The notes beneath the pieces were generated by a model. That model made no database searches. It saw nothing but the letters and a program-made list of their open reading frames with translations, and was not told where the DNA came from. DNA of 6,242 bases from Gammaproteobacteria bacterium. Its GTDB lineage: Bacteria; Pseudomonadota; Gammaproteobacteria; SZUA-229. How positions within the stretch are numbered: position 1 is the first letter of the stretch; every line of letters begins with the position of its first letter. Where the stretch lies: assembly GCA_029287815.1 (NCBI GenBank), contig JARFQK010000238.1, forward strand, positions 1 through 6,242. Reading direction: 5' to 3'. Made by a program: the position numbers and the translations under genes. Of this stretch, positions 1-5,759 are shown one piece after another.

Positions 1-17
1 CGGGTATTCATCACCGC

Positions 18-40
18 AAAAAAACTCCGCGCCTTTGCGG
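18..40 (-). terminator. Probable intrinsic terminator after ccoS
   Basis: Read on the minus strand, a short GC stem (CCGC, six-base loop, GCGG; 37-40 pairing with 27-30) starts two bases after the ccoS stop codon. It is followed by A, G and a run of seven Ts (24-18). This is the layout of a rho-independent terminator ending the leftward ccoI-ccoS transcript. The stem is only four to five base pairs, shorter than usual, so termination may be partial. Confidence 0.5.
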
Positions 41-41
41 T

Positions 42-239
42 TCAATCGTTTTTGTCTTTTTTCTTTTGCTCGTTGTCATTCTCTGGCTCGGGGCGCGGCT
101 CTTCATCGTCCATCAAGATACGGTGTGCAGGTCCTTCGAGGTCATCGAACTGGTCTGAGCGTACGGCCCACATAAAAACCCATACGATGACCACCACGAG
201 CACCAGGGCCAGCGGGATCAGCAGAAAGATGATATCCAT
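42..239 (-). CDS. ccoS: cbb3-type cytochrome oxidase assembly protein CcoS
   Basis: This is a 65-residue protein of the CcoS family. CcoS is a small inner-membrane factor needed for insertion of redox cofactors (heme and Cu-B) into the catalytic subunit of cbb3-type cytochrome c oxidase. What is seen: one hydrophobic N-terminal membrane segment at about residues 3-26, then the family signature RSDQFDDLEGPAHRIL at about 27-42. A highly charged tail ends in a Lys/Asp/Asn-rich stretch. The length is normal for the family. The ATG start at 239 begins directly with the membrane segment, and I see no strong Shine-Dalgarno in front of it. It lies downstream of ccoI on the same strand, the usual order, but a 209-bp gap with a REPIN separates them where these genes are normally almost contiguous. 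It is probably cotranscribed with ccoI. A likely terminator follows immediately. Confidence 0.95.
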   Translation of the reverse strand: MDIIFLLIPLALVLVVVIVWVFMWAVRSDQFDDLEGPAHRILMDDEEPRPEPENDNEQKKKDKND

Positions 240-309
240 AGATGTTCAGCCGCAGGGGCGGTGATTGCAGCACGACGCGATAAGCAACGCGGCCGTCGTT
301 GAATGACCT

Positions 310-377
310 GTAGGAGCGGCTTTAGCCGCGAACGGCTCGCAATCTGGCGTCTTGTTCGCGGCTAAAGCCGCTCCTAC
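310..377. repeat. REPIN: two inverted GTAG-type REP units
   Basis: Arms 310-333 and 354-377 are perfect 24-bp inverted complements around a 20-nt spacer (334-353). Each arm starts from the outside with GTAGGAGCGG and holds its own small palindrome (GCGGCT-TT-AGCCGC), so each arm can fold alone or the pair can form one long hairpin. The outer GTAG tetranucleotide plus imperfect palindrome is the design of REP sequences mobilised by RAYT (TnpA-REP) transposases; a head-to-head pair is a REPIN. It fills most of the ccoI-ccoS gap. In the leftward transcript it would form a strong RNA hairpin that could stabilise, pause or attenuate the message. The REP identity is inferred from structure. No RAYT gene is in the window. 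Confidence 0.88.
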
Positions 378-448
378 CTGGCGCGCGCCAAACGCGACTT
401 TGCTGTTCTCGCAGTTCAAGCTGTACATAGGATGGGCCCCGCTTTCAT

Positions 449-2911
449 TCATCTCGCGTCGGTTCGCCTTTGTCGCGACAGACGCAACGCATTCAACACC
501 ACTACCAGCGAGCTGGCTGACATTCCGATCGCAGCTAACCACGGCTGCACGTAACCCATAGCCGCCGCCGGCACTGCTACGACATTGTATCCGATCGCCC
601 ATAGCAGGTTCTGTTTGATGATGGCCAGAGTTCTGACCGATAGTCTGTAACCGGTGTGGAGCGTGTTGATACTGTTCGACAACAGGATGAAGTCGGCGCT
701 GGCCGCGGCCAGTTGCGAACCGGAGCCCATCGCGATCGAGACATCGGCGCGGGCCAGGACCGGGGCATCGTTCACACCGTCACCGGTCATCGACACCACC
801 GCGCCTTCCAGTTGCAAGGCTTTGATGTGGTCGAGCTTGTCTTCGGGCCTCAGGCCGGCGTACACAGCGCCAATGCCGGTCGCCTCGGCGATGCGCTTCG
901 CCGTGGATGCATTGTCGCCGGTGAGCAGCACCACAGCCTTACCATCTGCCTTCAATGCCTGAATCAATGTCGCTGCATCGGCGCGGATTTGATCTTCAAG
1001 CTGAAACACCGCGTAGACCTTTTCGGGCGTCGCCAGTACAACCTGGGTTCGACCGCTGCTGGCTGGGACTGCGGCCCCATCGCGACAATGCTGCGCGACG
1101 AATTCAGGATTGCCGAGGAACCATTGCGTTGCATCCACGATGCCGGACAGACCATGTCCGGGGTAACTGCTGACATCTTCGGCCTGGCGACTGGTGTCCG
1201 GACACGCGTGCAAAAAACTCTTAGCGATCGGGTGCTCCGAATGCGACTCGAGGGCGGTGGCTATCTGCAGACACGCGTCGGATCCGAGGTCGCCAAAGGT
1301 CTGCGTATCGACCAGTGTGATCTGCCCGGTCGTCAGCGTCCCGGTCTTGTCGAAGACAAAATGAGTGACGCGCGCCATTGTCTCGAGCGCGTGGCCGCGT
1401 GTTGGCAGCAGGCCGAGCCTGGCCAGTTGTCCGCTCGCAGCGGTGATCGCGGTGGGTGTCGCCAGCGACAGGGCACAAGGGCAGGTTACGACCAGTGTGG
1501 CAACGGTAATCGGCAGCCAGTTGTCGGTACCCTGCATGAACCAGTACAACGCGACCAGCGCGGCGATGGTCAGGATGATGGCCACGAACTTGGCTGCGAT
1601 ACGGTCAGCCAGTTGGGCAAGGGCGGGTTTCTCGCTTTGCGCCTTGTCCAGCAGACGCTGGATCGCAGCGAGCACGGTGTCAGCACCAACCTGTGTGATC
1701 GTGATCCTCAGTGGACTTTCGGCATTGATGCTGCCTCCGATCACGTCGTCCCCCACGCTTTTGGTGACCGGCATGCTCTCACCGGTGATCAGCGATTCAT
1801 CGATCCCGGAGGCACCACTCTCGATGACGCCATCCGCCGGGATCGTGTCGCCGGGCCTGACCAGAACAAGATCGCCAGGTTCGAGCTCTGCGACTGGAAC
1901 GGCTTGTTCCTGAAGCTGGTTGTCAATCGTGATCAGCTTGGTGGCCACGGCGGGCTGCAGGCTGACCAGCGCCTCGGTCGCCTCGGTCGCACGTTTGCGC
2001 GCGGTCATTTCGAAATAGCGCGCGGTCAGCAGAAAAAAGGTGAACATGACCACCGAATCGAAATAGATCTCGCCGCTGCCGCTGATCGTGTGAGCGACGC
2101 TGGCCGTGAACGCGATCCCGATGCCCAACGATACCGGTACATCCATACCTGCGCGTTTCTGTCTCAGGTCGCGCAGCGCTGCGCTGAAAAAGACCCGGGA
2201 TGCAAAAATCAACACCGGGATTGTCAACAACAGGCTGGTCCAGCGGAAGAAACCCCAGAATGCCTGATCCATGCCCCACCATTCGCCGGTGTACAACGCG
2301 ACCGCGAGAATCATGACCTGCATGCCTAGTACGCCCGACAAGCCGATGCGTCTGAGCTGCTGTTTGCGTTCTTTTTCAATGATGCGCTGGTGTCGATCTG
2401 GATCGTACGGGTGGGCCAGGTAACCGATGCGGCTTATCGATTCGAGAATCTCGCTAAGGCTGATCTTACTGTTGTCCCAGCGCACCAGTGCGCGATGATT
2501 GGAGTAATTGATGTTGACGTCAACCACTCCGGGCAGGGACAACAAGTGGCGTTCGTTCAGCCAGACACAGGCAGCGCAGACGATGCCTTCCAGTATCAGC
2601 GAGACTTCGCTGAGTTCATCCTGTTCGTGTACGAAGCGCCTCTGTACGATCGGGTTGTCGTAGGCCTTGAGCTGTTGCAGAAACTCCGGCACGACCTCGC
2701 GTGCCTGCGGTGCGTTTTCGGTGCGAAAGTTGTAATAGCTCTCCATGCCGCTGTCGACGATGGCTTGCGCCACCGCTTCACAGCCATGGCAACACATTGG
2801 TTGTGGTCTTCCGCCAATTTCAACGGTAATATCGGTGCCTTTAGGGACCGGCAGGCCACAGTGGAAACAGGTGTTCTCAGTGTTATCAGCACTCATTGTG
2901 TGAGCCGGCAT
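449..2911 (-). CDS. ccoI: Copper-translocating P1B-type ATPase CcoI (FixI), cbb3 oxidase assembly
   Basis: An 820-residue inner-membrane P-type ATPase that exports copper at the cost of ATP to supply the Cu-B centre of cbb3-type oxidase. In order it shows: an N-terminal cysteine cluster typical of CcoI/FixI (CFHC at 15-18, MCCHGC at 39-44); a heavy-metal-associated domain with GIVCAAC (Cys112, Cys115); membrane segments from about 190; the actuator motif TGES (376-379); the transmembrane metal-binding CPC (477-479); phosphorylation motif DKTGT (Asp521); the P1B-specific HP pair (560-561); and the hinge GDGVND (710-715). Late membrane segments carry Tyr775-Asn776 and MSASS (797-801), matching Cu(I) ATPase metal sites. 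All catalytic residues are present and the length is normal. The N-terminal CxxC with MCCxxC separates it from the housekeeping exporter CopA. Two ATG starts are possible (2911 and 2896), neither with a clear Shine-Dalgarno; the shorter form resembles relatives in spacing before the first Cys pair. It heads a leftward unit with ccoS, divergent from fnr. ccoG and ccoH are not adjacent. Confidence 0.96.
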   Translation of the reverse strand: MPAHTMSADNTENTCFHCGLPVPKGTDITVEIGGRPQPMCCHGCEAVAQAIVDSGMESYYNFRTENAPQAREVVPEFLQQLKAYDNPIVQRRFVHEQDELSEVSLILEGIVCAACVWLNERHLLSLPGVVDVNINYSNHRALVRWDNSKISLSEILESISRIGYLAHPYDPDRHQRIIEKERKQQLRRIGLSGVLGMQVMILAVALYTGEWWGMDQAFWGFFRWTSLLLTIPVLIFASRVFFSAALRDLRQKRAGMDVPVSLGIGIAFTASVAHTISGSGEIYFDSVVMFTFFLLTARYFEMTARKRATEATEALVSLQPAVATKLITIDNQLQEQAVPVAELEPGDLVLVRPGDTIPADGVIESGASGIDESLITGESMPVTKSVGDDVIGGSINAESPLRITITQVGADTVLAAIQRLLDKAQSEKPALAQLADRIAAKFVAIILTIAALVALYWFMQGTDNWLPITVATLVVTCPCALSLATPTAITAASGQLARLGLLPTRGHALETMARVTHFVFDKTGTLTTGQITLVDTQTFGDLGSDACLQIATALESHSEHPIAKSFLHACPDTSRQAEDVSSYPGHGLSGIVDATQWFLGNPEFVAQHCRDGAAVPASSGRTQVVLATPEKVYAVFQLEDQIRADAATLIQALKADGKAVVLLTGDNASTAKRIAEATGIGAVYAGLRPEDKLDHIKALQLEGAVVSMTGDGVNDAPVLARADVSIAMGSGSQLAAASADFILLSNSINTLHTGYRLSVRTLAIIKQNLLWAIGYNVVAVPAAAMGYVQPWLAAIGMSASSLVVVLNALRLSRQRRTDAR

Positions 2912-2939
2912 CGATCGGGATGTTGTGAAATACCGCTAT

Positions 2940-2945
2940 ATTATA
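2940..2945 (-). promoter_or_regulatory. Candidate -10 element for ccoI (leftward)
   Basis: The minus strand reads a perfect TATAAT here, placing a transcription start near 2933 and a leader of about 22 nt before the ccoI ATG. No good -35 hexamer lies 16-18 bp upstream. Upstream at about 2970-2981 is an AT-rich palindrome (AAATT-AA-AATTT) that could act as an UP-like element. The position where a class II FNR box should sit (2968-2981) does not match the FNR consensus. Alone, the match is suggestive only. Confidence 0.35.
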
Positions 2946-3074
2946 AAAGACTTATGGAAGATCACGGTAAATTAAAATTTGGATGATCTCTCCGAATTAA
3001 ATCCTTGTATGTGGTATACAATGACGGCAAATAAGGTATTATTGACAAACGTCCAAATATAGCAGTTGCTCGAT

Positions 3075-3845
3075 ATGGCTGAACCGACCCAGATCAATTT
3101 CGATCAATTAAAAATATCTTGTGCCAGCTGCAGTCTGCGGGAGCTGTGCATACCGCAAGGCATGAATACGGACGAGTTGAGGCTGATCGAGACCATCGTC
3201 GAACGCAAAAAGCCGGTCCACAAGAATGATTATCTGTTCAGAGCCGGCGATACCAACCGCTCCCTGTATGCTGTGTTGTCTGGCAGCATCAAGACCCTGG
3301 TCGATAACCCGAACGGTGAAGAACAGATCGTCGGCTTCCACCTTCCCGGCGAATTGCTCGGCATGGATGGTTTTTCGGGGGATGCGCATACTTGTTCCGC
3401 GGTTGCGCTGGAGACCTCGAGCGTTTGCGAGTTTCCGTTGGAATCACTGGACAATGTCTGTCACGATGTGCCCAGTATTCAGTATGCGATGCGCCGCATC
3501 ATGGGCAAGGAAGTCGCCAAAGACCACGCGATGCTGTTACTGCTCGGCCGAATGAGTGCCGAAGAGAAGTTGGCCAGCTTTCTGATCAGCCTGTCGAAAC
3601 GAATGGCGCAGCGGCACTGGAAACCCACCGAATTCCATCTAACGATGCCGCGTCAGGACATCGCCAACTACCTTGGCCTGGCCGTAGAGACGGTCAGCCG
3701 TTTGTTTGCACATCTGCAAGACGAGAACATCATCGAAGTCGACCGTCGTCGCGTCAATATCTGCGACATGACCCGTCTGCGCGCGATCGTTGGGGATAAC
3801 GACGACGCCAAGCCCGCCAATTCTGCCAACGCAACGCAGGGATAG
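3075..3845 (+). CDS. fnr: Fnr/Anr-family oxygen-sensing transcriptional regulator
   Basis: A 256-residue member of the Crp/Fnr family, FNR/ANR branch. It binds an oxygen-labile [4Fe-4S] cluster, dimerises when anoxic, and binds TTGAT-N4-ATCAA sites to activate or repress anaerobic genes. What is seen: the cluster cysteines in the CX2CX5C pattern (Cys16, Cys19, Cys25) and the fourth ligand in the TSSVCEF context (Cys118); a cyclic-nucleotide-binding-like beta-roll at about 40-125; a dimer helix at about 130-160; and a C-terminal winged helix with NYLGLAVETVSRLF at about 198-211. The recognition helix has Glu205, Ser208 and Arg209, the VETxSR residues that define FNR box specificity. The start is the ATG at 3075. 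An in-frame TTG at 3066 would add three residues, and neither has a strong Shine-Dalgarno. It is divergent from ccoI and convergent with hemN, a common grouping of FNR-type regulators with their targets. The short Asn/Ala-rich tail is unremarkable. Confidence 0.95.
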   Translation: MAEPTQINFDQLKISCASCSLRELCIPQGMNTDELRLIETIVERKKPVHKNDYLFRAGDTNRSLYAVLSGSIKTLVDNPNGEEQIVGFHLPGELLGMDGFSGDAHTCSAVALETSSVCEFPLESLDNVCHDVPSIQYAMRRIMGKEVAKDHAMLLLLGRMSAEEKLASFLISLSKRMAQRHWKPTEFHLTMPRQDIANYLGLAVETVSRLFAHLQDENIIEVDRRRVNICDMTRLRAIVGDNDDAKPANSANATQG

Positions 3846-3868
3846 CCACCACAGCTAGATACACCGTA

Positions 3869-3884
3869 GTGCCAAATATGGCAC
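3869..3884. repeat. Small hairpin downstream of fnr
   Basis: GTGCCA (3869-3874) and TGGCAC (3879-3884) form a perfect six-base-pair stem with an AATA loop, 23 bp after the fnr stop. No T-run follows on either strand, so it is not a canonical intrinsic terminator. It may still help end or protect the fnr message. Confidence 0.35.
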
Positions 3885-3907
3885 GGGAATAGGTATGCTC
3901 TATTGAC

Positions 3908-3928
3908 GGTGCGCACGGCGCACCCTAC
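3908..3928 (-). repeat. REP-like palindrome, second GTAG-headed type
   Basis: On the minus strand the element starts GTAGGGTGCG and folds as GGTGCG-loop-CGCACC, a perfect six-base-pair stem with a five-base loop (stems 3908-3913 and 3919-3924, head 3925-3928). The GTAG head followed by a GC palindrome is REP-like, but the sequence differs from the GTAGGAGCGG units elsewhere in the window, so it is probably a different REP family. It is a single unit; I see no inverted partner. Confidence 0.55.
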
Positions 3929-3971
3929 CGGTCTGTTTTCAACCTGAGCTTTCACACCAATACAGCGGGGC

Positions 3972-4038
3972 CCTGGAGTGGATTTCGCCGCGAACATTAC
4001 GTGCGCTCGCACAAATTCGCGGCTAAAGCCGCTCCTAC
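3972..4038. repeat. Partly decayed REPIN, same family as at 310-377
   Basis: The right arm (4016-4038) is identical over 23 bases to the right arm of the REPIN at 355-377. The left arm (3972-3995) matches the 24-base REP consensus at 18 positions, with the outer three bases of the GTAG head among the changes. The spacer (3996-4015) is 20 nt, the same length as in the other copy but different in sequence, and contains its own GTGCG-CT-CGCAC hairpin. It lies between the convergent ends of fnr and hemN, ending 29 bp past the hemN stop, where it could serve as a transcript end or protective structure. Confidence 0.75.
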
Positions 4039-4067
4039 GCGTGATTGGGTTTCGGGGGGCGGTGTGC

Positions 4068-5474
4068 TTAGATAACCTTCGAGAACCGCTGTTCTGCCTG
4101 CTTCTGTTGCAGGTAGCGGTCGAACTCCATACAGACCGAGCGGGCCAGCAGGCGGCCGGCGGGCAGCACATCGATGTAGTCCTGGGTGATCCGGATCAGG
4201 CCGTCTTTTTCCATCTGGCGCAGTTGAATGAACTCGTGCTCGAAATAGAGGGAAAAATCCACGCCCCATTTGGTTTCCAACTTTCTGATATCGAGCCGGA
4301 AGTAGCACATCAGCTGATTGATCACTTCCTTGCGCAGCAGGTCGTCCGGTTCCAGCTCGAGCCCGCGGAACACCGGTATCTCGTTTTTGGCCAGGATAGC
4401 TTCGTACTCTTGTAGATCGCGCGTGTTCTGGCTGTAGTTGTCGCCAATGCGCCCGATCGCGGTGATGCCCATCGCGATCACATCACAATCGGCATTGGTC
4501 GAGTAACCCTGGAAGTTTCGGTACAGGCTGCCGTTGTCCTGTGCGCGCACCAATTCATCGTCTTTCTTCGCGAAATGGTCCATGCCGATGTAGACATAAT
4601 CGGCTGCCTGCAACAGCGCGATGGTTTGCTGCAGCATATCCAGCTTCTGCTGCGGTGACGGCAGTTCCTGCTCATCGATCCGACGTTGCGGTTTGAACAT
4701 CTCCGGCAGGTGCGCGTAATTATAGGCCGCGATTCGGTCCGGGCTGACCTCGATGGTTGTGTTGATCGTGTCGGCAAAACTCGCCACCGACTGTTTTGGC
4801 AGTCCGTACATCAGGTCAATGTTGATGGATTTGAAGCCGGCATCCCGGGCGGCATCGATCACTGCGATGATTTGCTCTTTGTCATTGACCCTGTTGATCG
4901 CATCTTGGACCTCGGGATTGAAATCCTGGACACCGAAACTGATCCGGTTGAACCCGAACCCACGCAATTGACGAATTCTTTTGGCGTCAACCGTGCGCGG
5001 GTCGACTTCGATCGCGAACTCGCCTGCGTCATCATCGGCAAAGCGAAAATGCCGGTGAATCGTGTCGAGTAGTTCCTGGATATGTTCATTTTTCAAATAC
5101 GAGGGTGTTCCACCGCCCCAGTGCATTTGCAGAACCGGCCGATCCCGGTCGAACAATTCAGCCTGCAGCTGGATTTCTTTTTTCAACAACTGCACGTAGG
5201 CCTCGGCCTTGCTGTAATCCTTGGTCACAAGCTTGTTGCAGGCGCAGTAGTAACAGATCGTGTTGCAGAACGGAATATGCAGATACAACGACAGCGGCGC
5301 CGGCAGCGGGTCGTTGTTGCTCTCGTACGCCCAGTTGCGGTAATCCTTTGCGCCGAAGGCTTCGGTGAACTGGACCGCGGTTGGGTAGGATGTATACCTC
5401 GGACCCGTTTTGTCGTAGCGATTGATCAGGTCCAGGTCAAATACGATTGTATGGTCCGCCAGGAAATGTTTCAT
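4068..5474 (-). CDS. hemN: Oxygen-independent coproporphyrinogen III oxidase HemN
   Basis: A 468-residue cytoplasmic radical-SAM enzyme that decarboxylates two propionate side chains of coproporphyrinogen III to give protoporphyrinogen IX without oxygen. Seen from the ATG at 5474: GPRYTSYPTA at 24-33 (substrate/SAM region of true HemN); the cluster motif CX3CX2C (Cys70, Cys74, Cys77) followed by Cys79, as in E. coli HemN; GGGTP at 120-124; EVDPR at 156-160; GFNRISFGVQDF at 174-185; and NIDLMYGLPKQ at 218-228. The C-terminal HemN domain ends in FSKVI, close to the E. coli FSRVI end. Length fits the family (about 457 in E. coli). The N-terminal YTSYPTA and fourth cysteine argue against the HemN-like heme chaperone HemW. 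A TTG at 5495 would add seven residues and is less likely. The promoter carries a near-consensus FNR box in class II position, so Fnr activation at low oxygen is expected. It is convergent with fnr. Confidence 0.96.
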   Translation of the reverse strand: MKHFLADHTIVFDLDLINRYDKTGPRYTSYPTAVQFTEAFGAKDYRNWAYESNNDPLPAPLSLYLHIPFCNTICYYCACNKLVTKDYSKAEAYVQLLKKEIQLQAELFDRDRPVLQMHWGGGTPSYLKNEHIQELLDTIHRHFRFADDDAGEFAIEVDPRTVDAKRIRQLRGFGFNRISFGVQDFNPEVQDAINRVNDKEQIIAVIDAARDAGFKSINIDLMYGLPKQSVASFADTINTTIEVSPDRIAAYNYAHLPEMFKPQRRIDEQELPSPQQKLDMLQQTIALLQAADYVYIGMDHFAKKDDELVRAQDNGSLYRNFQGYSTNADCDVIAMGITAIGRIGDNYSQNTRDLQEYEAILAKNEIPVFRGLELEPDDLLRKEVINQLMCYFRLDIRKLETKWGVDFSLYFEHEFIQLRQMEKDGLIRITQDYIDVLPAGRLLARSVCMEFDRYLQQKQAEQRFSKVI

Positions 5475-5503
5475 GATCCAGCCGTGAATGCACAAGTTGC
5501 GCT

Positions 5504-5509
5504 AGAGTA
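5504..5509 (-). promoter_or_regulatory. Candidate -10 of hemN
   Basis: TACTCT on the minus strand is a weak -10 (three of six to TATAAT). It lies 22 bp from the FNR box, the spacing that puts the box at -41.5 from a start near 5497. A poor core promoter is usual for activator-dependent promoters. The leader to the ATG at 5474 would be about 23 nt. Confidence 0.45.
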
Positions 5510-5531
5510 CTCAAAACCCCAGGTGCCATCC

Positions 5532-5545
5532 ATGATATAAATCAA
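5532..5545 (-). promoter_or_regulatory. FNR/ANR box upstream of hemN
   Basis: The minus strand reads TTGATTTATATCAT, matching nine of ten defined positions of TTGAT-N4-ATCAA. Its centre (5538.5) falls at about -41.5 from the start inferred from the -10 at 5504-5509, the class II activation position. With fnr encoded next door, it is the best-supported regulatory site here. Binding by another Crp/Fnr member such as Dnr cannot be excluded. Confidence 0.8.
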
Positions 5546-5590
5546 AAGAACCAAGGTATTGACGATAAGCCGTTGTTGTATCTGATGTTA

Positions 5591-5604
5591 TTGATCTATG
5601 TCAT
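5591..5604 (+). promoter_or_regulatory. Second FNR-box-like site facing the YIP1 gene
   Basis: TTGATCTATGTCAT matches eight of ten defined FNR positions, with a perfect left half-site. It ends 22 bp before a -10-like hexamer at 5627-5632, the same class II spacing as the hemN box on the other strand, implying a start near 5639 and rightward transcription towards the YIP1 gene. It could instead act as an additional distal site for hemN, 59 bp from the first box. Confidence 0.5.
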
Positions 5605-5626
5605 GAAATTTTGAGCGCGCTTCGAT

Positions 5627-5632
5627 TACACT
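5627..5632 (+). promoter_or_regulatory. Candidate -10 for rightward transcript to YIP1 gene
   Basis: TACACT matches four of six positions of TATAAT and sits 22 bp after the FNR-like site at 5591-5604. It would give a start near 5639 and a leader of about 121 nt before the YIP1 ATG. I see no other clear rightward promoter in this region. Confidence 0.4.
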
Positions 5633-5678
5633 CCTCCCGGAAAATACAAACCCACTATTCGTGCTTGCCGGAGCCGCA

Positions 5679-5759
5679 ATGACGGGCAGGCAGGGCAGTG
5701 GAGTTGGCCTTGAAATCCTTTGGATTCCGCCGGGGTCAGGTCAATCATTCGGAGAATAA
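5679..5759 (+). CDS. Possible 26-residue leader ORF abutting the YIP1 gene
   Basis: An ATG at 5679 preceded by GGAG (5670-5673) at five-base spacing opens a 26-codon frame. Its TAA stop (5757-5759) is immediately followed by the YIP1 ATG, in the same frame. The Shine-Dalgarno of the YIP1 gene lies inside its last codons. The peptide is Gly-rich, has no signal or membrane segment, and matches no family I recognise. If translated, ribosomes ending here could reinitiate at the YIP1 start, coupling the two. A chance ORF of this size is quite possible. Confidence 0.25.
   Translation: MTGRQGSGVGLEILWIPPGSGQSFGE

Noticed and set aside
310..377. CRISPR repeat or intrinsic terminator
   Set aside because: There are only two inverted arms, not spaced direct repeats, and no T-run follows the hairpin on either strand.
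246..602. 118-codon minus-strand frame across the ccoI-ccoS gap
   Set aside because: It overlaps the end of ccoI in another frame and translates through the REPIN; no family resemblance.
656..2329. Very long open frame (557 codons) antisense to ccoI, plus shorter antisense frames at 1365-1913 and 2390-2986
   Set aside because: They lie opposite ccoI, whose protein carries every P1B-ATPase motif. The antisense translations are rich in Arg/Gln/Asp/His with no recognisable domain, as expected from the codon bias of a GC-rich gene.
2952..2965. TTATG-GAAG-ATCAC as an FNR box for ccoI
   Set aside because: Only six of ten positions match and it sits too close to the candidate -10 for class II activation.
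3042..3056. TTGACA followed by TTGAC-AAAC-GTCCA as an fnr -35 hexamer or FNR autoregulatory box
   Set aside because: No -10 lies at 16-18 bp before the start codon, and the palindrome matches only seven of ten FNR positions with a poor right half-site. Autoregulation remains possible but unsupported.
4068..5474. HemW-type heme chaperone instead of HemN
   Set aside because: The GPRYTSYPTA stretch, the extra cysteine after CX3CX2C and the full-length C-terminal domain ending FSKVI fit true HemN; HemW proteins are shorter, with a different N-terminus.
5639..5759. Riboswitch in the leader of the YIP1 gene
   Set aside because: Only weak local hairpins (for example AATCC-TTT-GGATT near 5715-5727) are visible and no known riboswitch core is recognisable.
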